This document shows positions 1 to 6,754 of a stretch of 7,040 nt of DNA, piece by piece (within the stretch, counting starts at the first letter, position 1; the number at the start of each line of letters is the position of its first letter). The notes under the pieces are model-generated. The model ran no database searches, was not told the origin of the DNA, and saw only the letters and a list, made by a program, of their open reading frames with translations. The stretch spans positions 1 through 7,040 of the forward strand of contig CALHQK010000021.1 in assembly GCA_938037185.1 (NCBI GenBank), written 5' to 3'. A program made the translations under genes and the position numbers. This DNA is from an uncultured Riemerella sp. Lineage in GTDB: Bacteria; Bacteroidota; Bacteroidia; Flavobacteriales; Weeksellaceae.

Positions 1-1
1 T

Positions 2-601
2 GTGGATACTACACCGATGTGGTATGCAGGAACCGCAAGACCTGCTAATTATCCTATAACTTTTAATAATGATGATAATGATGTATGTCCTTATGGATTT
101 AAAATGCCTGGTGTTAATTTACTCGCTACGATTATAAACCAATCTAAATCTTTTGATAAAATGAAGGATTTCTTTGTGAGGTTCCCATCTAACCCTAAAA
201 ATGTGACCAATGCAGGAGACAATGGGACATATGCTTATGGTCCGAAATTGTGGGCGCAGAGATCAGCTTTTCAGAATCAACAAATAGTGGGCGGATTGGT
301 TGTCAGATCTCACATTGCTGTAGCATTTACTACAGATTATTATTGGAATGCTCCTAAGCAAGGATGGGCAGATTATAATTCTTCAGGTAATTTGATGGAT
401 CCAGTATCTTATGATTACATAAATGGTACTTATAATAACTTCCCAAAGCATTTGAGAAAGTTTATAGCGACCTCTTATAATACTAGTTTTACTTTCATAA
501 ATGGAGGAATGTATTCCGGTGGGCAATATGCGGGGTCAGGGGATGTAGCTCCTTTCCGTGCGATAACAGACAGCTACGCTATCCGTTGTATAAAACTATA
601 A
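2..601 (+). CDS. C-terminal part of a FISUMP-like secreted/surface protein (5' end outside window)
   Basis: The frame is open from the window edge to a TAA stop and gives 199 residues. The first codon in frame is GTG, but nothing suggests it is the real start, so the gene is taken as 5'-truncated. The protein is rich in Tyr, Asn, Gly, Ser and aromatic residues, as in extracellular Bacteroidota proteins. Two islands resemble the Fibrobacter succinogenes major paralogous (FISUMP) domain: CPYGFKMPG near residues 29-37 and the C-terminal SYAIRCIKL. In that family a 'CP-G-(W/Y)-(R/K)-(M/L)-P' motif opens the domain and a '(V/I)RC' strand closes it. The two cysteines (about 29 and 196) could form a disulfide. 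No T9SS sorting domain follows. Assignment to the family is by motif memory only; no substrate or role can be inferred. A strong terminator follows 26 bases after the stop, so this gene ends its transcription unit. Confidence 0.6.
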   Translation: MDTTPMWYAGTARPANYPITFNNDDNDVCPYGFKMPGVNLLATIINQSKSFDKMKDFFVRFPSNPKNVTNAGDNGTYAYGPKLWAQRSAFQNQQIVGGLVVRSHIAVAFTTDYYWNAPKQGWADYNSSGNLMDPVSYDYINGTYNNFPKHLRKFIATSYNTSFTFINGGMYSGGQYAGSGDVAPFRAITDSYAIRCIKL

Positions 602-627
602 AAAAGGTTCATAGTAATATAAATTAG

Positions 628-669
628 AAAAGGTTTTAGTCCGCAGGGGCTAAGGCCTTTTCGCTTTTT
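628..669 (+). terminator. Rho-independent terminator of the first gene
   Basis: The arms 628-642 and 647-661 form a 15-bp stem with no mismatch if three G-U pairs are allowed, around the loop GCAG. A run of five T follows at 665-669. The flanking A-run (628-631) and T-run are typical of an intrinsic terminator. Confidence 0.85.
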
Positions 670-791
670 GGGAGAGAGGCGGTTCAGCTTTTATGTATGG
701 AGGGTAACTCTACGCCTGCTTTTGTATCGCCCATCACGAAAGGCGGGGCAGGGCTGGGTTACATTTTTAAGAAGTAAAGAAAAAGGGAATA
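670..791. other. Intergenic stretch with no recognisable gene
   Basis: I see no gene, RNA or promoter here. A short piece at about 676-685 (GGCGGTTCAG) matches the junction and start of the 64-bp repeat units found at 893-1084, and GGAGGG follows at about 700, so this may be a decayed copy of the same element. That is weak and by eye only. The rest, up to the 23-bp repeats, is unassigned. Confidence 0.4.
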
Positions 792-883
792 GCATTATTC
801 GGTTACTTTGAACAGCGTTATTCAGCCACTTCGAACAGCATTATTCGGTTGCATTGAACAGTGTTGTTCGGGCTGATAGACAA
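792..883. repeat. Tandem 23-bp repeat array, three full units plus a degenerate fourth
   Basis: Three head-to-tail units of exactly 23 bases lie at 792-814, 815-837 and 838-860. They share the pattern GC(A/G)TTATTC(G/A)G followed by a short variable part and end in (T/C)GAACA. A fourth copy begins at 861 (GTGTTGTTCGG) and loses similarity after about 11 bases. Each unit junction pairs the GAACA end of one unit with the (A/G)TTC of the next. At 856-869 this becomes a perfect 5-bp hairpin (GAACA, loop GTGT, TGTTC). There are no spacers, so it is not CRISPR. Function unknown. Confidence 0.8.
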
Positions 884-892
884 AACCTAAGT

Positions 893-1084
893 GGTTCAGA
901 ACGGGGTCTATCCCCTTCTGAACCTATTACACCCCCCTTTGGAGGTGGTCACAGGCGGTTCGGAACGGGGTCTATCCCCCTCGGAACCTATTGCACCCCA
1001 TTCGTAGGTGGTTACAGGCGGTTCGGAACGGGGTTTATCCCCCTCGGAACCTATTACACCCCCCCTTTGTAGGTGGTCGCGGGC
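893..1084. repeat. Three G+C-rich 63-65-bp direct repeats with internal stem-loops
   Basis: Unit A is 893-956 (64 b), unit B 957-1019 (63 b) and unit C 1020-1084 (65 b). All begin GGTTC(A/G)GAACGGGG and end in (A/G)GGC. The first half of each unit is an inverted repeat. In unit A the arms 893-901 and 916-924 pair perfectly (9 bp), followed by four G-C pairs (903-906 with 912-915) and a TCTAT loop. Units B and C keep the GGTTC/GAACC base and the G-C pairs but have two mismatches between. The second half can form another small hairpin, CACCCCC with GGAGGTG in unit A. The array sits in an otherwise AT-rich gap. Units of 63-65 bases do not keep one reading frame, which argues against coding. Confidence 0.85.
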
Positions 1085-1131
1085 GGTAAGGAGGTTATAA
1101 TTTCTTCTGAAAGTAATTTCTTAACAAAACA

Positions 1132-1164
1132 TTTACAAAATCAGAGACGAAATGCTTATCTTTG
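1132..1164 (+). promoter_or_regulatory. Bacteroidota-type promoter of lpxK-punA
   Basis: TATCTTTG at 1157-1164 matches the TAnnTTTG -7 box exactly. TTTA at 1132-1135 is a near match to the TTTG -33 box with a 21-base spacer. Transcription would begin at about 1168-1171, that is, at or a few bases before the lpxK ATG (1171), so the mRNA would be leaderless or nearly so. Confidence 0.7.
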
Positions 1165-1170
1165 CTCCCT

Positions 1171-2217
1171 ATGAAAAGATGGTATCTCTATCCTTTTTCT
1201 CTGGTGTATGGTATGGTAACCGCTGTGAGAAACCAAATGTACAACAGGGGAATTCTGAAATCTACGAAATTCAATATACCTGTCATCGGCGTGGGCAATC
1301 TTTCGGTGGGCGGTTCCGGAAAGTCCCCCATGGTGATGTATCTGGCAGGGCTGTTTGCCCCAAACTACCGAACAGGAGTGCTTTCGCGCGGCTATGGCAG
1401 GAAGACTACAGGCTACTATGTGGTAAATTACGACAGTAATTATAATATGGTAGGAGATGAGGCCATGCAGCTTTTTCAAAGATTTAAGAACAGGCTGGTG
1501 ATTGGGGTTTGCGAAAATAGAGTGGCAGGCGCCAGAAAACTTATAGAAGATATGGATTTGGGGGTGCTTATCTTGGACGACAGCTACCAGCACAGGGCGA
1601 TACAGGCAGGGTTTAATATTCTGCTGACGGATTATAACGACCCATATTTCAAAGACTATGTCCTCCCTGCGGGGAATCTCAGAGAGCCTAGGGCAGGAGT
1701 AAAACGGGCGGATATCATTATGGTTACCAAATGTCCCGAGTCCCTTTCCGTAGAGAAAAAGCAGTATTATCTTTCAAGGATAAAACCCATGAAACATCAG
1801 AAAGTATTTTTTTCCTCTATAGCTTATGCCGAAAATATATTCTCAAATACAGAATCTATCCCTGTGGAAGAGCTTAGCCGTTACGAAGTGCTGTTGATAA
1901 CGGGGATTGCCAATCCAACCCTCGTGGTAAAGGAACTATCCAAATACACCGATAGAATAAAACACCTTAAATACAGAGACCATCATTCCTTTACTACTGA
2001 GGATATTCGGAATATTGCCAAAGAATACAGCCAGATGGGGGAGCAGCGCCTTATTCTTACCACAGAAAAAGACTATGTAAGACTGATGGGATATGAGTTT
2101 TTGAAAAACAAATTGTTCTACTGGCCTATCAATGTAGAGATAAATAATAAAGAAGAGTTTAATCAGATAATATTAAATTATGTTAGAGAAAATCAAGGAA
2201 ACCGCGAGTTTCATTAA
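1171..2217 (+). CDS. lpxK: Tetraacyldisaccharide 4'-kinase (lipid A 4'-kinase)
   Basis: LpxK phosphorylates the 4' position of the tetraacyldisaccharide-1-phosphate precursor of lipid A, using ATP at the cytoplasmic face of the inner membrane. The 348-residue protein has the family landmarks in order: an N-terminal amphipathic/hydrophobic segment (about 1-25) for membrane contact, a variant P-loop VGNLSVGGSGKSP (41-53), RGYGR (73-77), GDEA (95-98), DDSYQHR (136-142, usually DDGFQHR), LPAGNLREP (165-173), RADI (179-182), RDHHSF (269-274) and TTEKDYVRL (297-305). The length is normal. ATG 1171 is preferred over an in-frame TTG at 1162 because the protein then begins MKRW-YPFS, as in homologues, and because the TTG lies inside the -7 promoter box. 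The 3' end overlaps punA by 38 bases, so the two genes are surely cotranscribed. Confidence 0.95.
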   Translation: MKRWYLYPFSLVYGMVTAVRNQMYNRGILKSTKFNIPVIGVGNLSVGGSGKSPMVMYLAGLFAPNYRTGVLSRGYGRKTTGYYVVNYDSNYNMVGDEAMQLFQRFKNRLVIGVCENRVAGARKLIEDMDLGVLILDDSYQHRAIQAGFNILLTDYNDPYFKDYVLPAGNLREPRAGVKRADIIMVTKCPESLSVEKKQYYLSRIKPMKHQKVFFSSIAYAENIFSNTESIPVEELSRYEVLLITGIANPTLVVKELSKYTDRIKHLKYRDHHSFTTEDIRNIAKEYSQMGEQRLILTTEKDYVRLMGYEFLKNKLFYWPINVEINNKEEFNQIILNYVRENQGNREFH

Positions 2218-2992
2218 AGAAGTTATTAAGGATACACCAGATTTTGCCATCGTTTTGGGTTCAGGTTTAGGAAAACTAAAAGACGAGATGGAGCCTATCC
2301 ATATTTTTGAGTATAAGGATATTCCTAATTTCCCACAAACTACTGTAGTAGGACACGGCGGAAAACTAATCTACGGAATGCTGGAAGGCAAAAAAGTGCT
2401 GATGATGAGCGGTAGATTCCACTACTACGAAGGGCACACTATGGACAAGGTGACTTTCCCTTTCCGTGTTTTCCATCTTTTAGGGATTAAAAATTTAATT
2501 CTTTCTAATGCTTCTGGAGGAGTAAATCCTAACTTCCGAGTAGCAGATATCATGATAGTGAAAGACCATATTAACATGATGCCAGAGCACCCGCTTCGTG
2601 GAAAGAATATAGATGAATTAGGGCCAAGATTCGTGGATATGTCTGAGCCATATAACAGAAAAATGATAGAAGTAGCGGAGCAGATAGCGGTGCGAAACAG
2701 CATAAAAGTTCACAAAGGAGTGTATGTAGCATTACAAGGGCCTACTTTTGAGACGCCAGCGGAGTATGGATTGGTTCGTTACATCGGTGGAGATGCCGTA
2801 GGAATGAGCACCGTGCCAGAAGTTATCGTGGCTAAACATATGGGAATGGACTGTTTCTGTATTTCCATCATCACTGATTTGGGTGGGCCAGAGATTGCCT
2901 TTGCAGTTTCACACGAAGAGGTGCTGAAAGCTGCTGATACAGCGATGCCGAGCGTTATCAAAATCGTGAAAGGACTAGTAAAAGAATACTAA
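2180..2992 (+). CDS. punA: Purine nucleoside phosphorylase (trimeric PNP family)
   Basis: This enzyme of purine salvage splits purine nucleosides with phosphate into base and (deoxy)ribose-1-phosphate. The 270-residue product has the full set of trimeric PNP motifs: LGSGLG (26-31, phosphate-binding Ser28), VVGHGGKL (56-63, His59), GRFHYYEGH (78-86, Arg79 and His81 with Tyr83), NASGG (110-114), ALQGPTFET (184-192, purine-binding Glu191), GGDAVGMSTVPEV (203-215, with Met209) and SHEEVL (244-249, His245). The position matching human Asn243, which contacts the purine 6-substituent, is Asp233 (motif IITDLGG instead of ITN). This may alter base preference. ATG 2180 gives an N-terminus typical of homologues (MLEKIKETA) and lies inside the end of lpxK, so translation is probably coupled. 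A terminator follows 48 bases after the stop. Confidence 0.95.
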   Translation: MLEKIKETASFIKEVIKDTPDFAIVLGSGLGKLKDEMEPIHIFEYKDIPNFPQTTVVGHGGKLIYGMLEGKKVLMMSGRFHYYEGHTMDKVTFPFRVFHLLGIKNLILSNASGGVNPNFRVADIMIVKDHINMMPEHPLRGKNIDELGPRFVDMSEPYNRKMIEVAEQIAVRNSIKVHKGVYVALQGPTFETPAEYGLVRYIGGDAVGMSTVPEVIVAKHMGMDCFCISIITDLGGPEIAFAVSHEEVLKAADTAMPSVIKIVKGLVKEY

Positions 2993-3040
2993 AATTTATT
3001 TCAAGTTTCTTTTAACGAAAAGAACATAACATATAAAAGC

Positions 3041-3075
3041 AAAACCAACGCAATTAAAGCATTGGTTTTTTGTTT
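3041..3075 (+). terminator. Terminator of the lpxK-punA operon
   Basis: The arms 3041-3051 and 3059-3069 pair over 11 positions with one C-A mismatch, around a 7-base loop. The stem ends in a T-run (3066-3071) with more T after it. Confidence 0.85.
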
Positions 3076-3119
3076 GGCTGAAATTTTATCAAAATCCTAA
3101 TAAATATCAGTAGTATGGC

Positions 3120-3152
3120 TTTGTTTTTTTCTCTTATTGGTTTGTAAATTTG
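3120..3152 (+). promoter_or_regulatory. Consensus Bacteroidota promoter of the lipoprotein gene
   Basis: TTTG at 3120-3123, a 21-base spacer and TAAATTTG at 3145-3152 match the -33/-7 consensus exactly. The predicted start at about 3156-3159 leaves a 5' leader of roughly 85 bases before the ATG at 3244. The leader is AT-rich and shows no clear ribosome binding site or riboswitch. Confidence 0.8.
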
Positions 3153-3243
3153 TAGTGGAAAAAGGATAACTAACAAACAGATCTTAATTATTTATTAACC
3201 GTTTCCAATGTTTAGACAGAGGAAACATAAAATTCAAAAAATT

Positions 3244-3693
3244 ATGAAAAAAAGCAATTTATTTAGAGGAATGTTTCCTATCCTTGCGGTAGGAGTGATG
3301 GCTTTAGCAGGAACTTCACTTACTTCATGCAGCAGAAGTAACGATGATGAGCAAGTGGAAGTACCTGTTCCCGTTGAGAAGGCTATTGTAGGAACTTGGA
3401 AACTTGTAAAAAATGAGCAGAAAGATACAGATGGAGTATATAAGGAGGCGCTTCTTCAGGTACTTTATAGAGTTTATGGAGCAGATAAAACATTCAAGTA
3501 TTATATTAATCAAGCTCCAGGAGCTCCAGGCAGCAGTCCAGCTCTTGAAGGTTCTTATGAATTAAAAGAAGGAAAAATAATTCAAAAGACAAGTTATGGG
3601 CAGGAAATTATACTTACACAAAAAATAGAGGGAAATACCTTGGTGCAAATTAACCAAACAGATACAACAAGGCTAACTTTCACCAAACAATAA
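3244..3693 (+). CDS. Lipoprotein with lipocalin-like domain
   Basis: This is a small exported lipoprotein of unknown role. From ATG 3244 the product has 149 residues: a positively charged start (MKKSNLFR), a hydrophobic stretch (about 10-25) and the lipobox LTSC with Cys29 as the lipidated residue. Just after the cysteine comes SRSNDDE. An acidic cluster so close to the lipid anchor resembles the export signals that send Bacteroidota lipoproteins to the cell surface (inference). The mature part opens with IVGTWKLV (48-55), the first-strand signature of lipocalin-like/DUF4488-type domains, and then alternates short beta-like stretches (GSYELKEGKII, EIILTQKIEGNTLVQI, RLTFTK). A Pro/Gly/Ser loop (APGAPGSSP, 91-99) lies between. 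An in-frame upstream ATG at 3208 would bury the signal peptide and is not used. The gene stands alone, with its own promoter and terminator. Ligand unknown. Confidence 0.8.
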   Translation: MKKSNLFRGMFPILAVGVMALAGTSLTSCSRSNDDEQVEVPVPVEKAIVGTWKLVKNEQKDTDGVYKEALLQVLYRVYGADKTFKYYINQAPGAPGSSPALEGSYELKEGKIIQKTSYGQEIILTQKIEGNTLVQINQTDTTRLTFTKQ

Positions 3694-3713
3694 TCCACTA
3701 AAACTAAAACAAC

Positions 3714-3755
3714 AAACCAGCAGGTATCATTGATGCCTGCTGGTTTTTGTTTTTC
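3714..3755 (+). terminator. Terminator of the lipoprotein gene
   Basis: The arms 3714-3728 and 3732-3746 form a 15-bp stem with one T-G pair and no mismatch, around a 3-base ATT loop. T-rich sequence follows (3744-3748 and 3750-3754). This is the cleanest intrinsic terminator in the window. Confidence 0.9.
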
Positions 3756-3801
3756 ATCAATTTTTTTGGCAGCAAAAGTAAATATTTTCATTAAAAATCA
3801 C

Positions 3802-3809
3802 CATTTTTG
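3802..3809 (+). promoter_or_regulatory. Possible weak -7 box upstream of prfC
   Basis: CATTTTTG differs from the TAnnTTTG consensus at one base and ends 20 bases before the prfC ATG. No TTTG lies at the right distance upstream, so this is only a candidate. Some promoter must lie in 3756-3829, because the strong terminator of the preceding gene separates prfC from it. Confidence 0.3.
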
Positions 3810-3829
3810 CAGATATTTTAAAAATAGAT

Positions 3830-5422
3830 ATGTCAGACTTAATTCAAGAAATACAGAAAAGAAAAACTTTTGGGATTATTTCCCACCCAGATGCTGGGAA
3901 AACCACTCTTACCGAGAAACTCCTTCTCTTTGGAGGGGCTATTCAGGAGGCTGGAGCGGTAAAATCTAATAAAATAAAGAAAGGCGCAACTTCTGACTTT
4001 ATGGAAATAGAGCGCCAGAGAGGGATTTCCGTGGCGACTTCTGTTTTGGCTTTTAACTATAAAGGGCATAAAATCAACATCCTTGATACTCCTGGGCATA
4101 AGGATTTTGCGGAAGATACCTACCGAACGCTTACTGCCGTGGATTCTGTAATCGTGGTGATAGATGTTGCAAAAGGGGTGGAGGAGCAGACCGAAAAACT
4201 CGTGCAGGTGTGCCGTATGAGAAACATCCCGATGATAGTTTTCATCAATAAACTGGACAGAGAGGGGAAAGATGCTTTTGACCTGCTGGATGAAGTGGAG
4301 CAGAAACTTGGGCTTTCTGTGGTTCCGCTTTCGCTGCCTATTGGTATGGGAGCTGATTTTCAGGGGATTTATAACATCTGGGAGAATAATATCCAGTTGT
4401 TTTTAGAAGAAAAGAAACAAAAAGTAGGGGAGAGCATTACCTTTAATGATATTAATGATGCTGCGATAGACGAAGCCGTAGGCGAAAAGGCAGCAAGTGT
4501 CCTTAGAGAAGAGCTGGAGCTGGTGGAATCCGTTTATCCTAAATTCAGCAGGGAAGATTACATGGCAGGAACGCAGCAGCCTGTGTTCTTTGGTTCGGCG
4601 CTGAATAATTTTGGGGTGAGAGAACTGCTGGATGCTTTCATTGACATTGCTCCAAACCCACAGCCAAAACAGGCAGACAGCAGAATCGTGAAGCCAGAGG
4701 AACAGAATTTCACAGGTTTTGTGTTTAAAATTCATGCCAATATGGATCCTAAACACCGCGATAGGCTTGCCTTTGTGAAAATCGTTTCTGGTGTGTTCAA
4801 AAGAAATGAAAACTACCTGCTCGTAAGGGAAGGCAAGAAAATGAAATTCTCTTCTCCGAATGCTTTCTTTGCGGATAAAAAGGAGGTGATAGATGAGTCT
4901 TTCCCTGGGGATATTGTCGGGCTGCATGATACGGGGAATTTCCGTATCGGAGATACGCTCACGGCTGGGGAAAAGCTGAACTTTAAAGGAATTCCGAGTT
5001 TCTCTCCTGAGCATTTCCGTTTCATTAACAATGATGACCCGCTAAAAGCGAAACAACTTGCAAAAGGTATAGATCAGCTGATGGACGAGGGTGTAGCACA
5101 GCTTTTCACTCTGGAGATGAACGGAAGAAAGATTATCGGAACGGTGGGAGCGCTGCAATACGAAGTTATCCAATACAGACTGGAGCACGAGTATGGTGCT
5201 AAATGTACCTATGAACCGATTTCTATTCACAAGGCATGCTGGGTAGAGGCTGATGAAAAATCCGAAGAGTTCAAGGAATTTGCAAGGTTGAAACAGCGAT
5301 TTTTGGCGAGAGATAAATATAATCAACTGGTATTTTTAGCAGATTCTGCATTCACTATCACGATGACACAGGAGAAATTCCCAAATGTGAAACTCCACTT
5401 TATTAGTGAGTGGGGGGAGTAA
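3830..5422 (+). CDS. prfC: Peptide chain release factor 3 (RF3), translational GTPase
   Basis: RF3 is the class II release factor. It uses GTP to help remove RF1/RF2 from the ribosome after peptide release. The 530-residue product has the usual RF3 length (E. coli about 529). The G domain shows G1 SHPDAGKT (18-25), G2 within [10 protein letters not shown] (62-71), G3 DTPGH (86-90) and G4 NKLD (140-143). The rest follows the RF3 layout, with a beta-barrel domain after about 300 ([19 protein letters not shown] and after) and an EF-G-like C-terminal part containing [8 protein letters not shown]. RF3 rather than EF-G is favoured by the short length and the [25 protein letters not shown] start. 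The ATG at 3830 gives [14 protein letters not shown], a typical N-terminus. Composition is normal for the core genes. No terminator is visible between its stop and the Shedu-like gene 22 bases downstream, so read-through into that gene is likely. Confidence 0.95.
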   Translation: [530 protein letters not shown]

Positions 5423-5444
5423 AAAACTATATAAAACTAGCATA

Positions 5445-6683
5445 ATGACATATATCGCACAAAAAGAAAATATCACAAAAGAAACAAATGATGAAATTCT
5501 TTATCATTATTGTAATGAAGCATCTGAGCCTATATTTGAAGCTATTAAGATTAACAAAAAAGAAGGGAAAATTCTTTTAAATATTTATAGTGTAAATAAA
5601 AGAAGTGATGAAATAAGGAGACAAAAAATAAAATCAATAGAATTTATTGGTTGGTATTCCTTACAAGAATTACCAAAGTATTTTAAAAATAAAAAATCAG
5701 AAAAATATGGAATATCTTCTAAATCATTACGAAAAGTTATTAAGTATATTACCTCAAAATTAAAAGAAGTTGAAGTTATTAAAATTGTAAAAGAAGGAAA
5801 AACTCAATTTAATACTAAAACAATTACAATACTATGGAATGATTTAGAATTAATACTGAAAAAATTAGAAAAAGATAATAGATATTATAATAAAAATGTT
5901 AAGTATTTTATCAATAATTCTCTTGCTGATCTATCAAAAAAAATTGAAAGACAACCAAGAAATTTATACTATGGGGAGTTAGAAAGATTTATGTCTCAAT
6001 TTGATTCCTTTGAGAAAATTAAAGAAGATGATATATCTTCGCTTTCACAATTATTAACCTTATTACCCAAAGAAAAAATAAGTATAACAAAAAACTTTAT
6101 TAAAACTAAAGAACAAATAAACATTGTCTTTTTGGAAAAGATATTAGAAGAATTTGGAAAATTAAAATCATCAAAAAAAGATAATGAAAAAGAGTGGCAA
6201 ACTTTTTTTAAAAATAATAGTTGGGTATTTTCTCATTTATTCCCTTATGATGCTATTTTACATAAACAAGAAGCATATGTTGGAGGAAAAACAATTAAAA
6301 ATGAAAATGGTAAGGTTGTTGATTTTCTTTTTAAAAATGGATTTGAAGATAACTATGCATTATTAGAAATTAAAACACATAAAAAAGAACTTTTAAAACA
6401 AAATCCTTATAGAGGAAGCGATGTGTTTTCTATGTCTGAAGACTTATCAGGTGGTATAAATCAGTGTTTAGACCAAAAAGATAATTTTTTAAAAGAATTT
6501 GGTAAGTCTGACAAGATTATTGATCCTAAATGTATATTAGTAATTGGTTTAAAAGAAAATCTAACATCTGAACAGAAAAAATGTTTTGAATTAGTTAGAA
6601 ATAATCAGAAAAATATTGATATCGTTACTTTTGATGAATTAGAAAATAAAATAAAGGGATTACTAAAAGTTTTGTCCCACTAA
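5445..6683 (+). CDS. sduA: Shedu-type anti-phage nuclease (SduA-like, DUF4263)
   Basis: The 412-residue protein ends in a DUF4263 domain, the hallmark of the single-gene Shedu defence system. The domain begins at about residue 247 with EKEWQTFFKNNSWVF (248-262). It carries a PD-(D/E)XK nuclease core: VVDFLF with Asp293, then LLEIK with Glu308 and Lys310. It continues with YRGSDVFSMSEDLSGGINQ (322-340, conserved Ser-Gly and Gln340), ILVIGLK (364-370) and the closing strand IVTFDEL (393-399). Residues 1-240 match nothing I can name; they are Lys/Glu-rich with beta-like then helical stretches. Known family members are DNA nucleases that protect against phage, and the N-terminal part usually senses the trigger. 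That this protein does so is inferred. ATG 5445 is chosen; an in-frame GTG at 5406 would overlap prfC and add an unlikely MSGGSKK leader. Base composition is strikingly AT-rich (11 G/C of 60 at 5821-5880), suggesting transfer. It may be cotranscribed with prfC. Confidence 0.85.
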   Translation: MTYIAQKENITKETNDEILYHYCNEASEPIFEAIKINKKEGKILLNIYSVNKRSDEIRRQKIKSIEFIGWYSLQELPKYFKNKKSEKYGISSKSLRKVIKYITSKLKEVEVIKIVKEGKTQFNTKTITILWNDLELILKKLEKDNRYYNKNVKYFINNSLADLSKKIERQPRNLYYGELERFMSQFDSFEKIKEDDISSLSQLLTLLPKEKISITKNFIKTKEQINIVFLEKILEEFGKLKSSKKDNEKEWQTFFKNNSWVFSHLFPYDAILHKQEAYVGGKTIKNENGKVVDFLFKNGFEDNYALLEIKTHKKELLKQNPYRGSDVFSMSEDLSGGINQCLDQKDNFLKEFGKSDKIIDPKCILVIGLKENLTSEQKKCFELVRNNQKNIDIVTFDELENKIKGLLKVLSH

Positions 6684-6754
6684 ATATTTTTTATTACTAA
6701 AACTCCTCTACTCAATAACTCTCCAATAAAAAATCTAACACTTTACACACAAAC

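Noticed and set aside
854..1072. 72-residue open frame across the repeat arrays
   Set aside because: It spans two non-coding repeat types. Unit lengths of 64 and 63 bases shift the frame between units A and B, and the peptide is only translated repeat sequence.
792..1084. CRISPR array
   Set aside because: The repeats are head to tail with no unique spacers, and no cas gene is present.
1156..1593. 145-residue minus-strand frame
   Set aside because: It lies entirely opposite lpxK, which has full family motifs, and shows no recognisable protein features.
3773..3780. CAAAAGTA, a TAnnTTTG box on the minus strand
   Set aside because: It would drive transcription back into the lipoprotein gene's 3' end. 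There is no -33 box and no minus-strand gene there, so it is likely chance.
4403..5014. 203-residue minus-strand frame
   Set aside because: It is an antisense shadow of prfC with low-complexity, motif-free sequence.
5406..5444. GTG start at 5406 for the Shedu-like protein
   Set aside because: It would overlap the end of prfC and add 13 residues (MSGGSKK...) unlike the rest of the protein. ATG at 5445 is simpler, though the GTG cannot be fully excluded.
6184..6366. 60-residue plus-strand frame inside the Shedu-like gene
   Set aside because: It is an alternative frame of the DUF4263 region and looks hydrophobic only because of the AT-rich codons.
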